A stretch of 64,000 nt of DNA from Apostichopus japonicus (taxonomy: Eukaryota; Echinodermata; Holothuroidea; Aspidochirotida; Stichopodidae): positions 31,263,501 to 31,327,500 of the forward strand of contig NC_092568.1 of NCBI RefSeq assembly GCF_037975245.1. The letters run 5' to 3'. Below are positions 24,762-35,371 of the stretch, one piece after another; position 1 is the first letter of the stretch; every line of letters begins with the position of its first letter. The notes beneath the pieces were generated by a model. The model was not told the origin of the DNA and searched no databases. It worked only from the letters and a program-made list of their open reading frames with translations. The position numbers and the translations under genes were made by a program.

Positions 24762-24859
24762 CAGAGTTGTCTGACGCAGTAAAGTATAACTATCATTCAG
24801 TCATTCCGACCACTAAATAAAGACGCAATTTTCTACAACAGATATAGGCTATCACTTAC

Positions 24860-24923
24860 CTATCGCTGGATCCGGGACCAGCATAAACACTCCGAAAAGG
24901 ATCGCCGGTATGAAACGATTCAT
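24860..24923 (-). CDS. Signal-peptide exon of VWC gene (gene B)
   Basis: ATG at 24923-24921 begins MNRFIPAILFGVFMLVPDPA, a signal peptide with a basic residue at position 3 and a hydrophobic core. The exon ends in phase 1 at G|GTAAGT. It is compatible with the VWC exon at 23775-23888. Its 64-nt length and phase match the other two signal exons of the window. Confidence 0.7.
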
Positions 24924-24929
24924 ATTTTT

Positions 24930-26100
24930 TTATGTTCACGTTTATAAAATGCAGTACAAAATGTGTCGTATAAGATTGATTTATGAACCGATATTCACTA
25001 AAAGCGATATATTTATTGTCAATAATCTACAAAAACAAGTTGTTGCCAATTGCAGTTGCCATGAGTCACCGTATGTTCTTTTCATCTTGATACGCCCGAA
25101 TACTTACGGGTTCATGCAAACAGGATATAACTTTTAATTACTTTTATGACTTGCATAATTGCATTTTTAAAGGATCATATTGGATTTTAACGAGCCTCAT
25201 TGGTCTCTACATGAACCGTTAATCGTCAAGTTTATCGAAAGCCAAAGTGACCAGAATCATATTAACAAACACGCAGAGCACACGTTAATTGCAATTAATT
25301 TAAATGGTCATTTTTTATTTTGTTTTTATTACGATGGTCTATAAGAAATGTATCATAATCATGCAAATTATATGGGACAAATATTGCGTTGTAATAATTT
25401 TTGTTAACCAACAGTTGTTACAAGGCTATATGTTCCTTTGAAGGTTTCCTGACGGTTCCGTCTATTCAAGGCCACACACAAACTGAGACCTTACTTCACC
25501 CCATCCAATTGAGGCTTTTTTTAGCAATATCATATGTGTATTTATCAATCAATTATAATGTATTGTCTGGTGTTTTCAGGTGTGCGGTTAATCCTCACAA
25601 AAGACACGGTACTGGAAAGGTCTACAATGGACTCCTGTATAATAGCATAGTCGTTCTTCCTTTGTGCTCAAAGTTAAGTAGACTTTACTGTACCATATCC
25701 ACTGTAAAATAAATTAATAAAATCCCAAAGCACTTACGAACTAGATTGTCAAATTAATATGCATGCGCTATCAAGCCTTCACTGCAGCAATTTGTGCAGT
25801 ACAAGTTCTCATCGATAGATAGCTGACAAGTAAATTGATATATGGCACCTTTACTTTTCCGTATCATGACCGTGTATGCATTTAGTTATGAAGAGTGCAG
25901 GTCATTGAATCTAATTTCTCGTTCACGCAATAATTTATCAAGGCTTTGGTATATAAAAGCCGCTGTCTTAAGCCAACAAGAAGTGATTTATAACTGCACA
26001 TGTTTAGGCCTAATCCAAAAAGAACGTAATTATCTTATAACTATGGTCAAGGCACCAACCAAACTAATTTTTTTTTCCATTTTTGGTTCCTTGCTTTAGC
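24930..26100. other. No gene recognised
   Basis: AT-rich upstream flank of gene B. Plus-strand frames at 25401-25712 and 25842-26099 have no recognisable motifs. Confidence 0.5.
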
Positions 26101-26104
26101 AAAA

Positions 26105-27830
26105 GGAACCTATGTAGTCAGGTTTGTGTGGGTGTGAGTGTGTGTCTGTGTGTCTGTGTCTGCGTGTCTGTGTGTGCGTCTGTGACACTTGCTTGGGTAC
26201 GCTCTATCTCAATAAGGGAAAGTTGGATTGAGGCCAAACTTGGACTATAGATCCGCCATATGGAGAAGGTGTGCCCTATTGTTTTTGGTGCCCACAAAGG
26301 TCACCAAAGGTCAGTTATGGTCCACAAAACGGAAATATTAAAACTGCAATAACTCCCAGTGCCAATGTGTGACAAGGTTGATATTTTGGGACAAGTTGTG
26401 AACTGGTTAGGGGAACATTTTAAAATTTAACACTCATGTGATCCGAGGTCACCAAAGGTCAATTAATGTTAAAAAACTAGTATTTTTGCGATAACTTGAG
26501 AACGAATTGTCTGTTAGGGTTGGGAGTTGCTTCAATGTAATCCAATTGTCGACCCGCATCTGGGTGACCCTTGACCTCAATTTGACCTCTGGTGACCTTT
26601 AAGTGTTTTGGGGATTTTTACAGTTTCGATGCTATTTTCAGATGTCAAAGGTACCTTCTGATCATAAATGTCAATAGGTTGACCCCGTGTGACCTTCATG
26701 TGCGAAGTTATATGGGTTCAAAGTTTTTCGGTCGGAGTTAGGATGGCTGTACAGACTTGTCGTGTTGTTTTTTTTTTTAATCAGGTGATCAAACTACATC
26801 TGAAACCAAGGTCAAAAGGTCAAAGGTTACATTAGAAAAAATGTGCTAATTTTGGGAGGAAACGGGCGAAAAAGAAAATGTTTGGTTTTCATGCTAGATT
26901 TGGGTATCAAAGGTACCTTCCGATCAAAAATGTCAATGGGTTGACACCCAGGTGAGCTTTGTGTGTGAAGTTATACAAGGTCAAAGTTAATTTTCAGACA
27001 TTTAATGCAATAACTCCCAGTGCCAAGGTGTGACACAGTTGATATTTTTGGACAAGTTGCAAATGGTATAGGGGAATATTTTCCAACTTAACGGTCATGT
27101 GATCCAAAGTCACCAAAGGTCAATTAATGTTAAAAAACTAGCATTTTGGGGGAGAAAATGGGCAAAGAAAAAAAGTTTGAATTTTAATAGTTTTGATGCT
27201 ATATTCACGTCTCACCGATCAAAAATGTCAATGGGTTGCCCCCTTGTGACCATTGTGTGTTAGTTTATATGAGGTCAAAGTTAATTTTCAGACATTTAGT
27301 ACAATAACTCCCAGTGCCAAGATGTGACACAGTTGATATTTTGGGACAAGTTGCAAATGGTAAAGGGGAATATTTTCAAACTTAATGGTCATGTGATCCG
27401 AGGTCACCAAAGGTCAATTAACGTTAAAAAAATAGTATGGGGGGGGGGGGAATGGGCAAATAAAAAATGTTTGAATTTTTACAGTTTTGATGCTCTAGTT
27501 AGGTCTCACCGATCAAAAATGTCAATGGGTTGACCCCCGGGTGACCTTTGTGTGTAAAGTTATGTATGTATACAAGTTCAAAGTTAATTTTTAGACATAT
27601 AATGCAATTAACTCCCAATGCCAAGGTGTGACATGGTTGATATTTTGGGACAAGTTGTGAATGGGGTGGTGGAACATTTTCAAACTTAACGGTCATGTGA
27701 TTTGAGGTCACCAATTTTATCATATCTGTTGACCCGCTTGTAGGTGACCTTATCTTTCATACATTTTCGACGCCATATTCAGATCTCAAAAATGCCTTCC
27801 GATCAAAAATCCGATCACAATTTGTGATCA
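26105..27830. repeat. ~300-bp tandem units rich in AGGTCA
   Basis: After a TG-rich stretch (26118-26180), about five diverged tandem units run to 27.8 kb. The phrase CAATAACTCCCAGTGCCAA recurs near 26347, 27006 and 27303 (and a variant near 27603), and GATCAAAAATGTCAATGGGTT near 26927, 27215 and 27509, giving a period of about 297-302 bp. Each unit holds several AGGTCA or TGACCT hexamers. At 26808-26828 three lie in direct repeat: AGGTCA, two bases, AGGTCA, one base, AGGTTA. No coding potential. Confidence 0.8.
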
Positions 27831-28555
27831 CAAAAGTGTTGGCTATAGTGTTGGTTACTTTATGGGTACATGTAGGACCACAATTGGACTATTTGAGCCC
27901 AATCTTGCTTGATAATCTTATGTGTATTGTCATATACCCCTATGCAAGGAACCACAGTACCCTTGGGCTCTTGTTTTCAGTGCGTCTCATATTTATATAG
28001 TATAAAGTGAACGGATTTGCATATAACAACGTGAACAGTATTATCAAACTTCTTCTACGATATCAATATAAAGTATTTTATGGCTTCGCTCTCGCTTCTC
28101 GCCAGGCTCATAAGCTCCTGGCACTAGCAGTTTGTGCAATACTGATCTGGTTGTTTTACCGTTTGTTTCTCCAAAAGAAGACGTATTCGGATGTAAACAA
28201 TATCGCAAACAATTAACGTTGTTGAAAATATTGTACTGACAACTACAGAGGAACAAACTCAATACGTTGAAATAGTATATTTTCCTTTTTTCCTATTTTT
28301 GATCGACTCCGTGAACAGTTGCTCTTTTTTAACGATACTTCAGCTCCTAGCAATATCAGTTTTTGTCATGCGGATTGTGTTTCACGGTCGTTTATGATTC
28401 ACTTTTATTGTTACTCCAAAAAGACTAAAATTTGGATGTCAACAAAGTCGAATACACAAAGGTTGCTGTTTGTTGTTTAAAATCTTGTGTATTAAAAGCA
28501 ATAAATAAGTAACCAATTGAGTTTTTAGCGTCCAGAAATGCTCCTTTCTTACGCG
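27831..28555. other. No gene recognised
   Basis: Low-information non-coding sequence with no splice-supported exon and no repeat identified. Confidence 0.5.
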
Positions 28556-28570
28556 TCTTTGAAGTGACAC

Positions 28571-28633
<63 letters not shown>

Positions 28634-28668
28634 ATATATAAATGTGTCACTTCAAAGATATTTATATT

Positions 28669-28700
<32 letters not shown>

Positions 28701-28710
28701 ATATATACAG
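28556..28710. repeat. TA microsatellite inside a long palindrome
   Basis: Unique arms TCTTTGAAGTGACACATTTA (28556-28575) and their exact complement (ending at 28659) flank a (TA)n core, forming a palindrome of about 104 bp. A second TA run follows to 28710. Confidence 0.85.
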
Positions 28711-29429
28711 CCCAGTCACCGGGACGTTTTTATTTCTTTTCTTAGTTTAGTTTCCTCACAGGTGGGTGGTATTGTCAGGTCTGGGGCAGCCTCCCAGTAT
28801 AGTCAGCTCCCCCTCTTAGTATTTTTTTTTTGTCATTTTAAACGCTTCTGATCTGTTATATACTTGCTTGTCTTCTTCTAGAAACCCTTTTTTTTTGCTT
28901 TAGTTTACATAGCTAGTCTGTTCCCCAATATTTTATTTGCAAGAGCCGCTGAGCCCTTCCGATGACGTATCCTATAGGTGATCCGCTTGGATCGTAAAAA
29001 GGTGAGCGCAGTTTCATTTATCAAAATTTTTAGAGGAACCTATTTGGAATTATCTTTTTCTTATATGTTTTAAAGAGGTTTAGAAATAACATCTGGTCTA
29101 TTTTGCTTTTTGAAGTTGTAACTAAATACTACGCGTTCCGATGACTGTTCTATGCATTATTCTACGTCAATAAGAGGAATATGCATATTCATCACTGAAG
29201 TTATTGGAATCATATATGTAGGTTAAGATGACGTCTGTATATCAATGGCATTCTAGAACTGCTACATATGTATCTTTAAGGAGTCGTCGGTGGTCAAATA
29301 TACTGGGCTTGATAATCTCTCAAGCAGATTGGTAGCGATTCATATACATATACTGGTATTCTAGCATAGTTTTATCTGGCTTGAACCCGTGGTCGCTCAT
29401 CTTGGATCTGTACTCGCTCTCTCTCTATA

Positions 29430-29433
29430 TATT

Positions 29434-29494
<61 letters not shown>

Positions 29495-29519
29495 TGGATT
29501 TGTACTCGCTCTCTCTCCA

Positions 29520-29564
<45 letters not shown>

Positions 29565-29565
29565 C
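29430..29565. repeat. TA and TC microsatellites
   Basis: A (TA)n run at about 29438-29492 and a (TC)n/(TA)n run at about 29525-29565, separated by a repeated CTTGGAT(C/T)TGTACTCGCTCTC phrase that also precedes the first run at about 29400. Confidence 0.9.
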
Positions 29566-29842
29566 TGTTAGCCGTAAAAGGAAAATATAAATTGATTTAT
29601 CATAGAATCTAAGTCTTTAATCTATTTATTTCATGAATGATTTAAGTTCTTCAAGTAACCCCAAAACCATCTTTTAAAAGATATCAAAGCCTACAAAATT
29701 GCCACGCACCTTCATCAACCTAGAATGATGTCGGGTTCGGGTTTTCGGTTTTATTTAATCTGCGAAATTAAGAAGACAAAAAAGAAAATCTGACACATGC
29801 TGTGAAACTTATGGTCACCAATTTACACACAAGCCGACAAAC

Positions 29843-29846
<4 letters not shown>

Positions 29847-29915
<69 letters not shown>

Positions 29916-30030
29916 CATACTACGATAATTTACACAAGCTTCAGTTACTGTTTACATTCATTTCATCTTTCTCCATCACTGGCGGTGTATAACCCGCTTA
30001 TAATGTGTGTGTGTGTGTGTGTGTGTGTGA
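29847..30030. repeat. TA and TG microsatellites
   Basis: (TA)n at about 29847-29912, then unique sequence, then (TG)n at about 30003-30029. Confidence 0.9.
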
Positions 30031-30494
30031 GTGAGGTGAAGTGTACGGGGGCAGTGCCACCAGGACCACGCCCCCCATTTCGTTCCCGTCATATTTCTAC
30101 AATAAATCGCTATGATGGGACGTGATATTCAATTACAGCCTACTGTAAAGATATATCAAAGACTGCAGCTATGGGCTTAACACAATATCACTAACACTGC
30201 AGTTGAAAGCGCCTCCACGATCACCTGCCCCCCTCCCCCCTTATATAAGAACATGAAGCGCCACGTTACTAGTGCTTATCACTATGATCTATTTAAATAT
30301 GAAAAACAAATATTTCAATATATACCAATTTGCTTGTTCCTTATTATTGTTGTTGCATACTTCTCGCAGACTGGGAGAAGGAGTGGGGGGGGGGGGGGGG
30401 ACGTAGGCGTATCGAAAATAGTCTGCCATTGCCAATTAATACAAGACATCTGTTAAATAAGCACATCACTGATTACGTCATCACAAATACATAC

Positions 30495-30656
30495 CACATT
30501 CATCGGTGCAATCACTCTCTGTGTCAAAGTTGTTTGCGTTTCCTAGGCAACCGCCGTAAATAAATTCCTCACATACGCCCAAATCAGGATTGAAACCCCA
30601 TCTCTGATATGTAGCTCTGCACGGCCCAGGCTCGATAGGAAGCTCGCAAGTGGGAA
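30495..30656 (-). CDS. Kunitz domain exon (gene C, second)
   Basis: A 162-nt phase 1-1 exon, acceptor CTTTCACAG, donor GTG|GTATGT. It encodes a complete six-cysteine Kunitz/BPTI domain: CELPIEPGPC, RATYQRWGF, GVCEEF, YGGCLGNANNF, SDCTDEC. The P1 residue after the second cysteine is Arg, so trypsin-like proteases are the predicted targets. The Kunitz core FxYGGCxGNxNNF is intact (Phe-Ile-Tyr). It is the last exon I can assign to this gene; the 3' end is unknown. Confidence 0.85.
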
Positions 30657-31004
30657 CTGTGAAAGAGCAAAACATGAGACAATGAATAAATATGATATAG
30701 AGTTATAGAGAACGCGACGGCGACGACGACGACGATGATGGTAATGATGATGATAGTCCCTTAAGCGGATACTTTTACCCTCTCATTCTCATGAAACTGG
30801 GAACATTTGAAAATGCAACAACGGTTGATAATTATAGCTGAACCCAAACTCCCTTCACGATTTTTGGAAATAGAAATATTCAATATTTGAAAGAAGCATC
30901 TTTCTGGAATACCATAAAGTTAAATGTTTGTCACGCTATATATTTAATTATTGATCATTTCTAATAGATCAGATCTAAGCTTTCCTGTTTCCAAACCTAC
31001 TTAC

Positions 31005-31147
31005 TATATCAAAATCCACCTCCGTGTCACCGTTAAACCAATCCGTGAAACATCCGCCGCAGTAGTTGTCTACACAGGTAGCTTCTGGGTAAGCTGCACA
31101 TGTTGCAAACTCGCAGGGTCTGACAAAGCAGTCGGCAGTTATACACC
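31005..31147 (-). pseudogene. NYCGGC-module exon, damaged donor side (gene C)
   Basis: Encodes GCITADCFVRPCEFATC, then YPEATC and DNYCGGC, as in the intact copies. The last conserved cysteine codon reads TTT (Phe), and two extra bases sit just before the GTAAGT donor. The exon is 143 nt instead of 141, so inclusion would shift the frame from phase 1 to phase 0. It is probably a decaying exon, or one skipped in splicing. Confidence 0.7.
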
Positions 31148-31300
31148 CTGTTGTGGAAGATAACATTATTTGTTTGTCAATTGCAAAAATTAGAGATAAC
31201 GAAATGTTTAAAAAATATATATTTCAAAAAACAAGTTTCATGTGAAAATGGCTAGCAAATACCATTTCAAGAAACAGCAATGTAGCATCCTCATCAACTA

Positions 31301-31370
31301 AGGGCTGTTAGCTCTCTTGGTAGAACGCAGAACTTGTAATATGAGAACAATGAGATGAACCCAGCTCAAC
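31301..31370 (+). repeat. tRNA-Thr-like segment, Kunitz unit 1
   Basis: Head resembling a tRNA (TTAGCTCTCTTGGTAGAACGC, then AACTTGTAAT in the anticodon position, suggesting Thr-TGT). No usable B-box, so a pseudogene or SINE head. It is one of seven such copies in the window (others near 32502, 48613, 50892, 53066, 54414 and 55447). Confidence 0.55.
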
Positions 31371-31678
31371 CATAAATTTCTATTGATCTTTTAAAATTTG
31401 TGTTTAATTTCTGTCAGTTTTCCGTTGTTCGTGTGCTTATATAAGAACATGAAGCGCCGCGTTACTAGTGTTTATCACTAGTAGCTATTTTATTATAAAA
31501 AAGAAATATTTAAAGATATACCAATTTGCTTGTTCCCTATTATTGTTGTTGCATAATTCTCGCAGACTGGGAGACGGGAGGGGGGCGTAGGAGTATCGAA
31601 AATAGTCTGCCATTGCCAATTAATGCAAGACATCTGTTTTATAAGCACATCGCTGATTACGTCATCACAAATACATAC

Positions 31679-31840
31679 CACATTCATCGGTGCAATCACT
31701 CTCTGTGTCAAAGTTGTTCGCGTTTCCTAGGCAACCGCCATAAGTAAATTCCTCACATACGCCCGATTCAGGATTGAAACCCCATCTCTGAATCGAACCT
31801 TTGCACGGCCCAGGGTCGATTGGAAGCTCACAAGTGGGAA
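31679..31840 (-). CDS. Kunitz domain exon (gene C, first)
   Basis: A 162-nt phase 1-1 exon, duplicate of 30495-30656. It encodes CELPIDPGPC, KGSIQRWGF, GVCEEF, TYGGCLGNANNF, SDCTDEC: all six cysteines and the FTYGGC core are present. P1 is Lys here and Arg in its duplicate, and the following residues (GSI versus ATY) also differ although the rest is nearly identical. Substitutions therefore concentrate in the protease-contact loop. Confidence 0.85.
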
Positions 31841-31897
31841 CTGTGAAAGAGCAAAAAATGAGACAATGAATAAATATGATATAGAGTTATAGAGAAC

Positions 31898-31931
<34 letters not shown>

Positions 31932-32199
31932 TGATGGTAATGATGATGATAGTCCCTTAAGCGGATACTTTTACCCTCTCATTCTCATGAAACTGGGAAC
32001 ATTTGAAAATGCAACAACGGTTGATAATTATAGCTGAACCCAAACTCCCTTCACGATTTTGGAAATAGAAATATTCAATATTTTAAAGAAGCATCTTTCT
32101 GGAATACCATAAAATTAAATGTTTGTCACGCTATGTATTTAATTATTGATCATTCCTTATAGATCAGACCTTAGCTTTCCTGCTTCCAAAACTACTTAC

Positions 32200-32341
32200 T
32201 ATCACAATCCACTTCCGTGTCACCGTTAAACCAATCCGTGAAACAACCGCCGCAGTAGTTGTCTACACAGGTAGCTTCTGGGTAAGCTGCACATGTTGCA
32301 AACTCGCATGGGACTGACCAAGCAGTAGGCAGTTATACACC
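32200..32341 (-). pseudogene. NYCGGC-module exon with frameshift (gene C)
   Basis: Same module as 31005-31147 and 55148-55288, with good acceptor and A|GTAAGT donor. It carries one inserted base in the stretch after GCITAYC, making it 142 instead of 141 nt. The CFVRPC motif is lost and the frame opens into a wrong reading. If included it would terminate or scramble the protein. Confidence 0.75.
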
Positions 32342-32501
32342 CTGTTGTGGAAGTTTACATTATTTGTTTGTCTTTTGCAAAAATAATAGATAACGAAATG
32401 TAATTAAAAAATATATATATATTTCAAAAAACAAGTTTCATGTGAAAATGGCTAGCGAAACCCATTTCAAGAAACAGCAATGTAGCATCCTCATTAACAA
32501 A

Positions 32502-32560
32502 GAGCTGATAGCTCAGTTAGTAGAGCAAAGAACTTGTAATATGAGATCAAGGAGATGAAC
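32502..32560 (+). repeat. tRNA-Thr-like segment, Kunitz unit 2
   Basis: ATAGCTCAGTTAGTAGAGC followed by AACTTGTAAT; the duplicate of the 31301 segment, lacking a B-box. Confidence 0.55.
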
Positions 32561-32789
32561 CGAGCTCAAACCAATATTTCTATTTTTCGTTGTTCGTGTG
32601 CTTATAAAAGAACATGAAACGCCGCGTTACCGGTGATTATCACTATGATCCATTTTAATATGAAAAGGAAATATTTCAAGAGACACCAATTTTCTTATTT
32701 CTTATGATTGTTGTTGCATAGTTCGCGCCGTCTGGGTGATGTGGGGGGGGGGGGCGTAGGAGAATCGAAAATAGTCTGCCACGTGTATA

Positions 32790-32905
32790 TATGGGGGACG
32801 TTGGAAGTAACTTGTATATATATAGTTGCATGTGCCAGTTTGGGGCTTGATCCTGTCGGAAATCAACCAGGGCATACGCCGAAGATGTGGCCCCCGTGTA
32901 TACGT
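32790..32905 (+). mobile_element. Truncated, diverged SINE body
   Basis: Resembles the body of the 2571-2880 SINE (TAACTTGTATATATATAGTTGCATGTGCC, compare 2725-2752) but lacks the tRNA-like head. It terminates the third partial Kunitz unit. Confidence 0.5.
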
Positions 32906-32909
32906 CATA

Positions 32910-34090
32910 GAGTACACTGTGAGTATTATATGACTTATATTCTAAATTAAGCTCATTATAGTGAATATTGTTTTCGATACGTCGATTTCGTTTTGGACAT
33001 ATCGATTTCGCTTTCGTTACCACGATCTCAGCTTGGACATAACAATGTCAATTTGAATAATATTCAAATACATGGCGCACCACAAAACGAAACGTGTCAA
33101 AACGTCAGACGTGACATCGAGCTATCCAAACTGATAATCGACATAGTGAAACCCCAAACGTGTAGTTTCCATAGCACATGAGCTCTCAAAATTAAGAATG
33201 TTTAGATGCAACTTACAAGACTTGGAAAGTGCAATTTCCGGCCATCTGGGAGACAATTTTTGGCAACAATTATCTTGCATAACTACGCGTCAACCGATGG
33301 TGGCGCTCCGCTTAGATTGGTCATGATGGAAAAGGCGCACCCACTAAAATTCTATAAAAAAGTTTTATACGCACATCAAAAACAGCACTATAACATTTGG
33401 ACGATAATGTTTCTCCATTTTCTCAACTGCCCCCTATATATTCAAGTGTAAAGAAAGGAAGATTTACACATAGTTGTCTGTTTTTTAAATACAACATCAA
33501 ATGATGTTTTCTCAGTGATATGTAGACTATAAGTTAGGTCATTATATCTAATGGCAAGTTTGTGGTAGTAAACATTTACTAAAGACCGACTGATTTAGTC
33601 AGAGTTGGTTAGTTTATATGAGGTTTTGAGGCTAATCAACGATCATATAAAGTATGGGGTGCTCCCCTTCCCCATTGGGTCGCTGAAGCCCTCTCCCATG
33701 TAGCGGGTTCTGGGGGTGCTCGCCCAGGAGTATTTATTTAGACCTCATATGATCCATTCTAGTTGCTTAATTCATCATCGGCTGCATGCAAACAATCCCC
33801 AGATTGAACTTTTTGTCCCAGACTGAAGATGATAGGAGAGGGGACCCCCCCCCCCTCTAATCTGGAGCAACACCGCCTGTTCGTTCCTAAGTGTTAAATT
33901 ACTCAATCTATATTCTCTACTTTTTGCGATGGATTACATATCCGCAGGTTTGATCGCCAAGGGTTTTCCCTTCAAACTTTATAGAGAACACTACGTAATG
34001 TAGGTTAGGTAATTTTAATCTTATTGAGTTTTATTGATTATTTTTGCGAACAAATAAAGGAATTGATAAACTATTTGAATGATAAAATCA
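32910..34090. other. No gene recognised (intron 1 of gene C)
   Basis: Intron between the signal exon and the first module exon. A C-run lies at about 33846-33856. Plus-strand frames at 32993-33451 have no motifs. Confidence 0.5.
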
Positions 34091-34095
34091 CTTAC

Positions 34096-34162
34096 CAATG
34101 GAAGGAGCTTCAGCCTGAATCGCTGGCCAGTTCAAACATAACAGGATTATAAATAATCTCAT
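34096..34162 (-). CDS. Signal-peptide exon of Kunitz gene (gene C)
   Basis: ATG at 34162-34160 encodes MRLFIILLCLNWPAIQA, a signal peptide with Arg-2, a hydrophobic core and an AIQA-type cleavage site, followed by a few residues and a phase-1 donor G|GTAAGT. Splicing to the Kunitz exons at 31679-31840 and 30495-30656 keeps the frame if the damaged NYCGGC exons are skipped. Confidence 0.7.
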
Positions 34163-34783
34163 TTTATTTTCTTGGACGTCTGACTTCAGCGAATCCTCAG
34201 ATGATATTGAAATATTTCATGCAAGCAAATCAGACACCGATACCATTTCATGATATCTGATATTTCTTAAATTTCTGAACGTGAAAGCCGAAACTAAAAT
34301 ATAGGCACAGTGACGGTACTTAATGGATAAGTGATATCTCGACCGCATTGTGGAAAGCTGGACAACTATATCACATTACACTGATTAACCCGTATGATAC
34401 CTCACTTCCTTTTGATCTATTATTTGATAATACGTCCTAGCTTTTTTTTTTTTTTATAAATACGACTTGATTTAAGTCACTTTTAATGACCTTGAAAAAT
34501 TGTGAGGGGGATCCCGGATTGCAAAGTCGGCAATGACTTTAATTAGGATCGCAAAATCAGTAATTACTATTACGTTTAGATTCTTCCAACACGGCAACAT
34601 AAACAAACGCTGTACTCAAAGCCGAAGTTTCCGTTGTTTGGCCAGGTGACGGGAGACCGTCATTTCTCAGAGAGGTTGCTATTACTAAAATCGTAGGGTC
34701 TGCACAGTTCGTCAATGATAGCAAATACATTCAACAGGTATAGCCTAAAACTATCAAAATAATATTAAAATTGTACTTAATGT

Positions 34784-34844
34784 GGAGTGTTCAGTGGTTA
34801 ACGCCGGTGCCTTCCAATCATAAGGTCCCGGTTCGAGTCACTCC
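34784..34844 (+). repeat. tRNA-like segment (degenerate, Gly-like)
   Basis: Begins GGAGTG and ends CACTCC, a matching 6-bp acceptor-type stem. It has GTTCAGTGGTTAACGC as D-arm, CCTTCCAA in the anticodon region and a GGTTCGAGTC B-box. At 61 nt it is too short for a functional tRNA, so a pseudogene or SINE head. Confidence 0.5.
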
Positions 34845-34932
34845 AAAATTAATGTTTGTCGTCTAGTTACGGAGTTGTTGACAATTGACAATTAATAATC
34901 ATGGACGTTAAATATGAATGTAAGATACTTAC

Positions 34933-34998
34933 TTCGGTCAGCTTGCGGCTTTGATAAGCCAATGAGGCTTCTTCGCGAGTTCCTGCTTGTAGGAGGAT
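34933..34998 (-). CDS. Candidate small exon, unassigned
   Basis: A 66-nt open stretch between a TATTTTAG acceptor and an A|GTAAGT donor, phase 1-1, encoding a Ser/Arg-rich 22-residue peptide starting DPPTSRNS. Splice sites are good and the phase fits the local gene family, but it has no cysteines and no recognisable domain. It lies upstream of the gene C signal exon, so it would be an exon of gene D or a non-coding 5' exon of gene C. Confidence 0.3.
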
Positions 34999-35371
34999 CT
35001 AAAATACATACATACATACTTGATAATATTCAATTAGCAAATGTTGATAATATAATGTAGTTAACATGTCTTTAAATGTTAAAAATATTTTGAGTTTGAT
35101 ACAGAAATTACTACCCCCCCCCCCCCTATACAATAGTCCATGTAACTGAATCTATGGTTAGCACCATTATGTTGATAGGGGTAAGTTGGTTTTAAGTTAA
35201 AACAAAAGTGGAAATATATCTATTACGTAAATAATTGCTTGCACGGCAGATGACATATAAGGATCACACGAATTTTGTCATGTATTCTGAAATAAAGTTC
35301 ACATTCGACTACTCAAAAATGTATGTTTCATGCCAACCTTACGCATTACGGGTAGAACCCCTGTGACAAAT

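Larger units (their letters stand above)
30240..32600. repeat. Tandem duplication of Kunitz plus NYCGGC-module unit
   Basis: Two consecutive units of about 1.18 kb start with CTTATATAAGAACATGAAGCGCC at about 30239 and 31437; a third, partial start is at about 32601. Each contains a G-rich run, a Kunitz exon, a GAC/GAT trinucleotide patch, an NYCGGC-module exon and a tRNA-Thr-like segment. Flanking intronic sequence is strikingly similar between units, showing recent duplication. Related but more diverged units occur at 54.6-56.4 kb. Confidence 0.85.
34460..35370. repeat. Diverged duplicate of 14990-15665, with insertion
   Basis: Shares ordered blocks with 14990-15665 in direct orientation. 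The middle (about 34772-35035) is absent from the other copy and holds a tRNA-like segment and a candidate 66-nt exon. A C-run of about 13 lies at 35115-35127. Confidence 0.65.

Noticed and set aside
29381-30125. Open frames of Tyr-Ile repeats on both strands
   Set aside because: They are translations of TA microsatellites with no codon bias or splice support.
34784-34844. Possible functional tRNA-Gly
   Set aside because: Only 61 nt, with an oversized anticodon loop and no proper T-arm; called a tRNA-like pseudogene.
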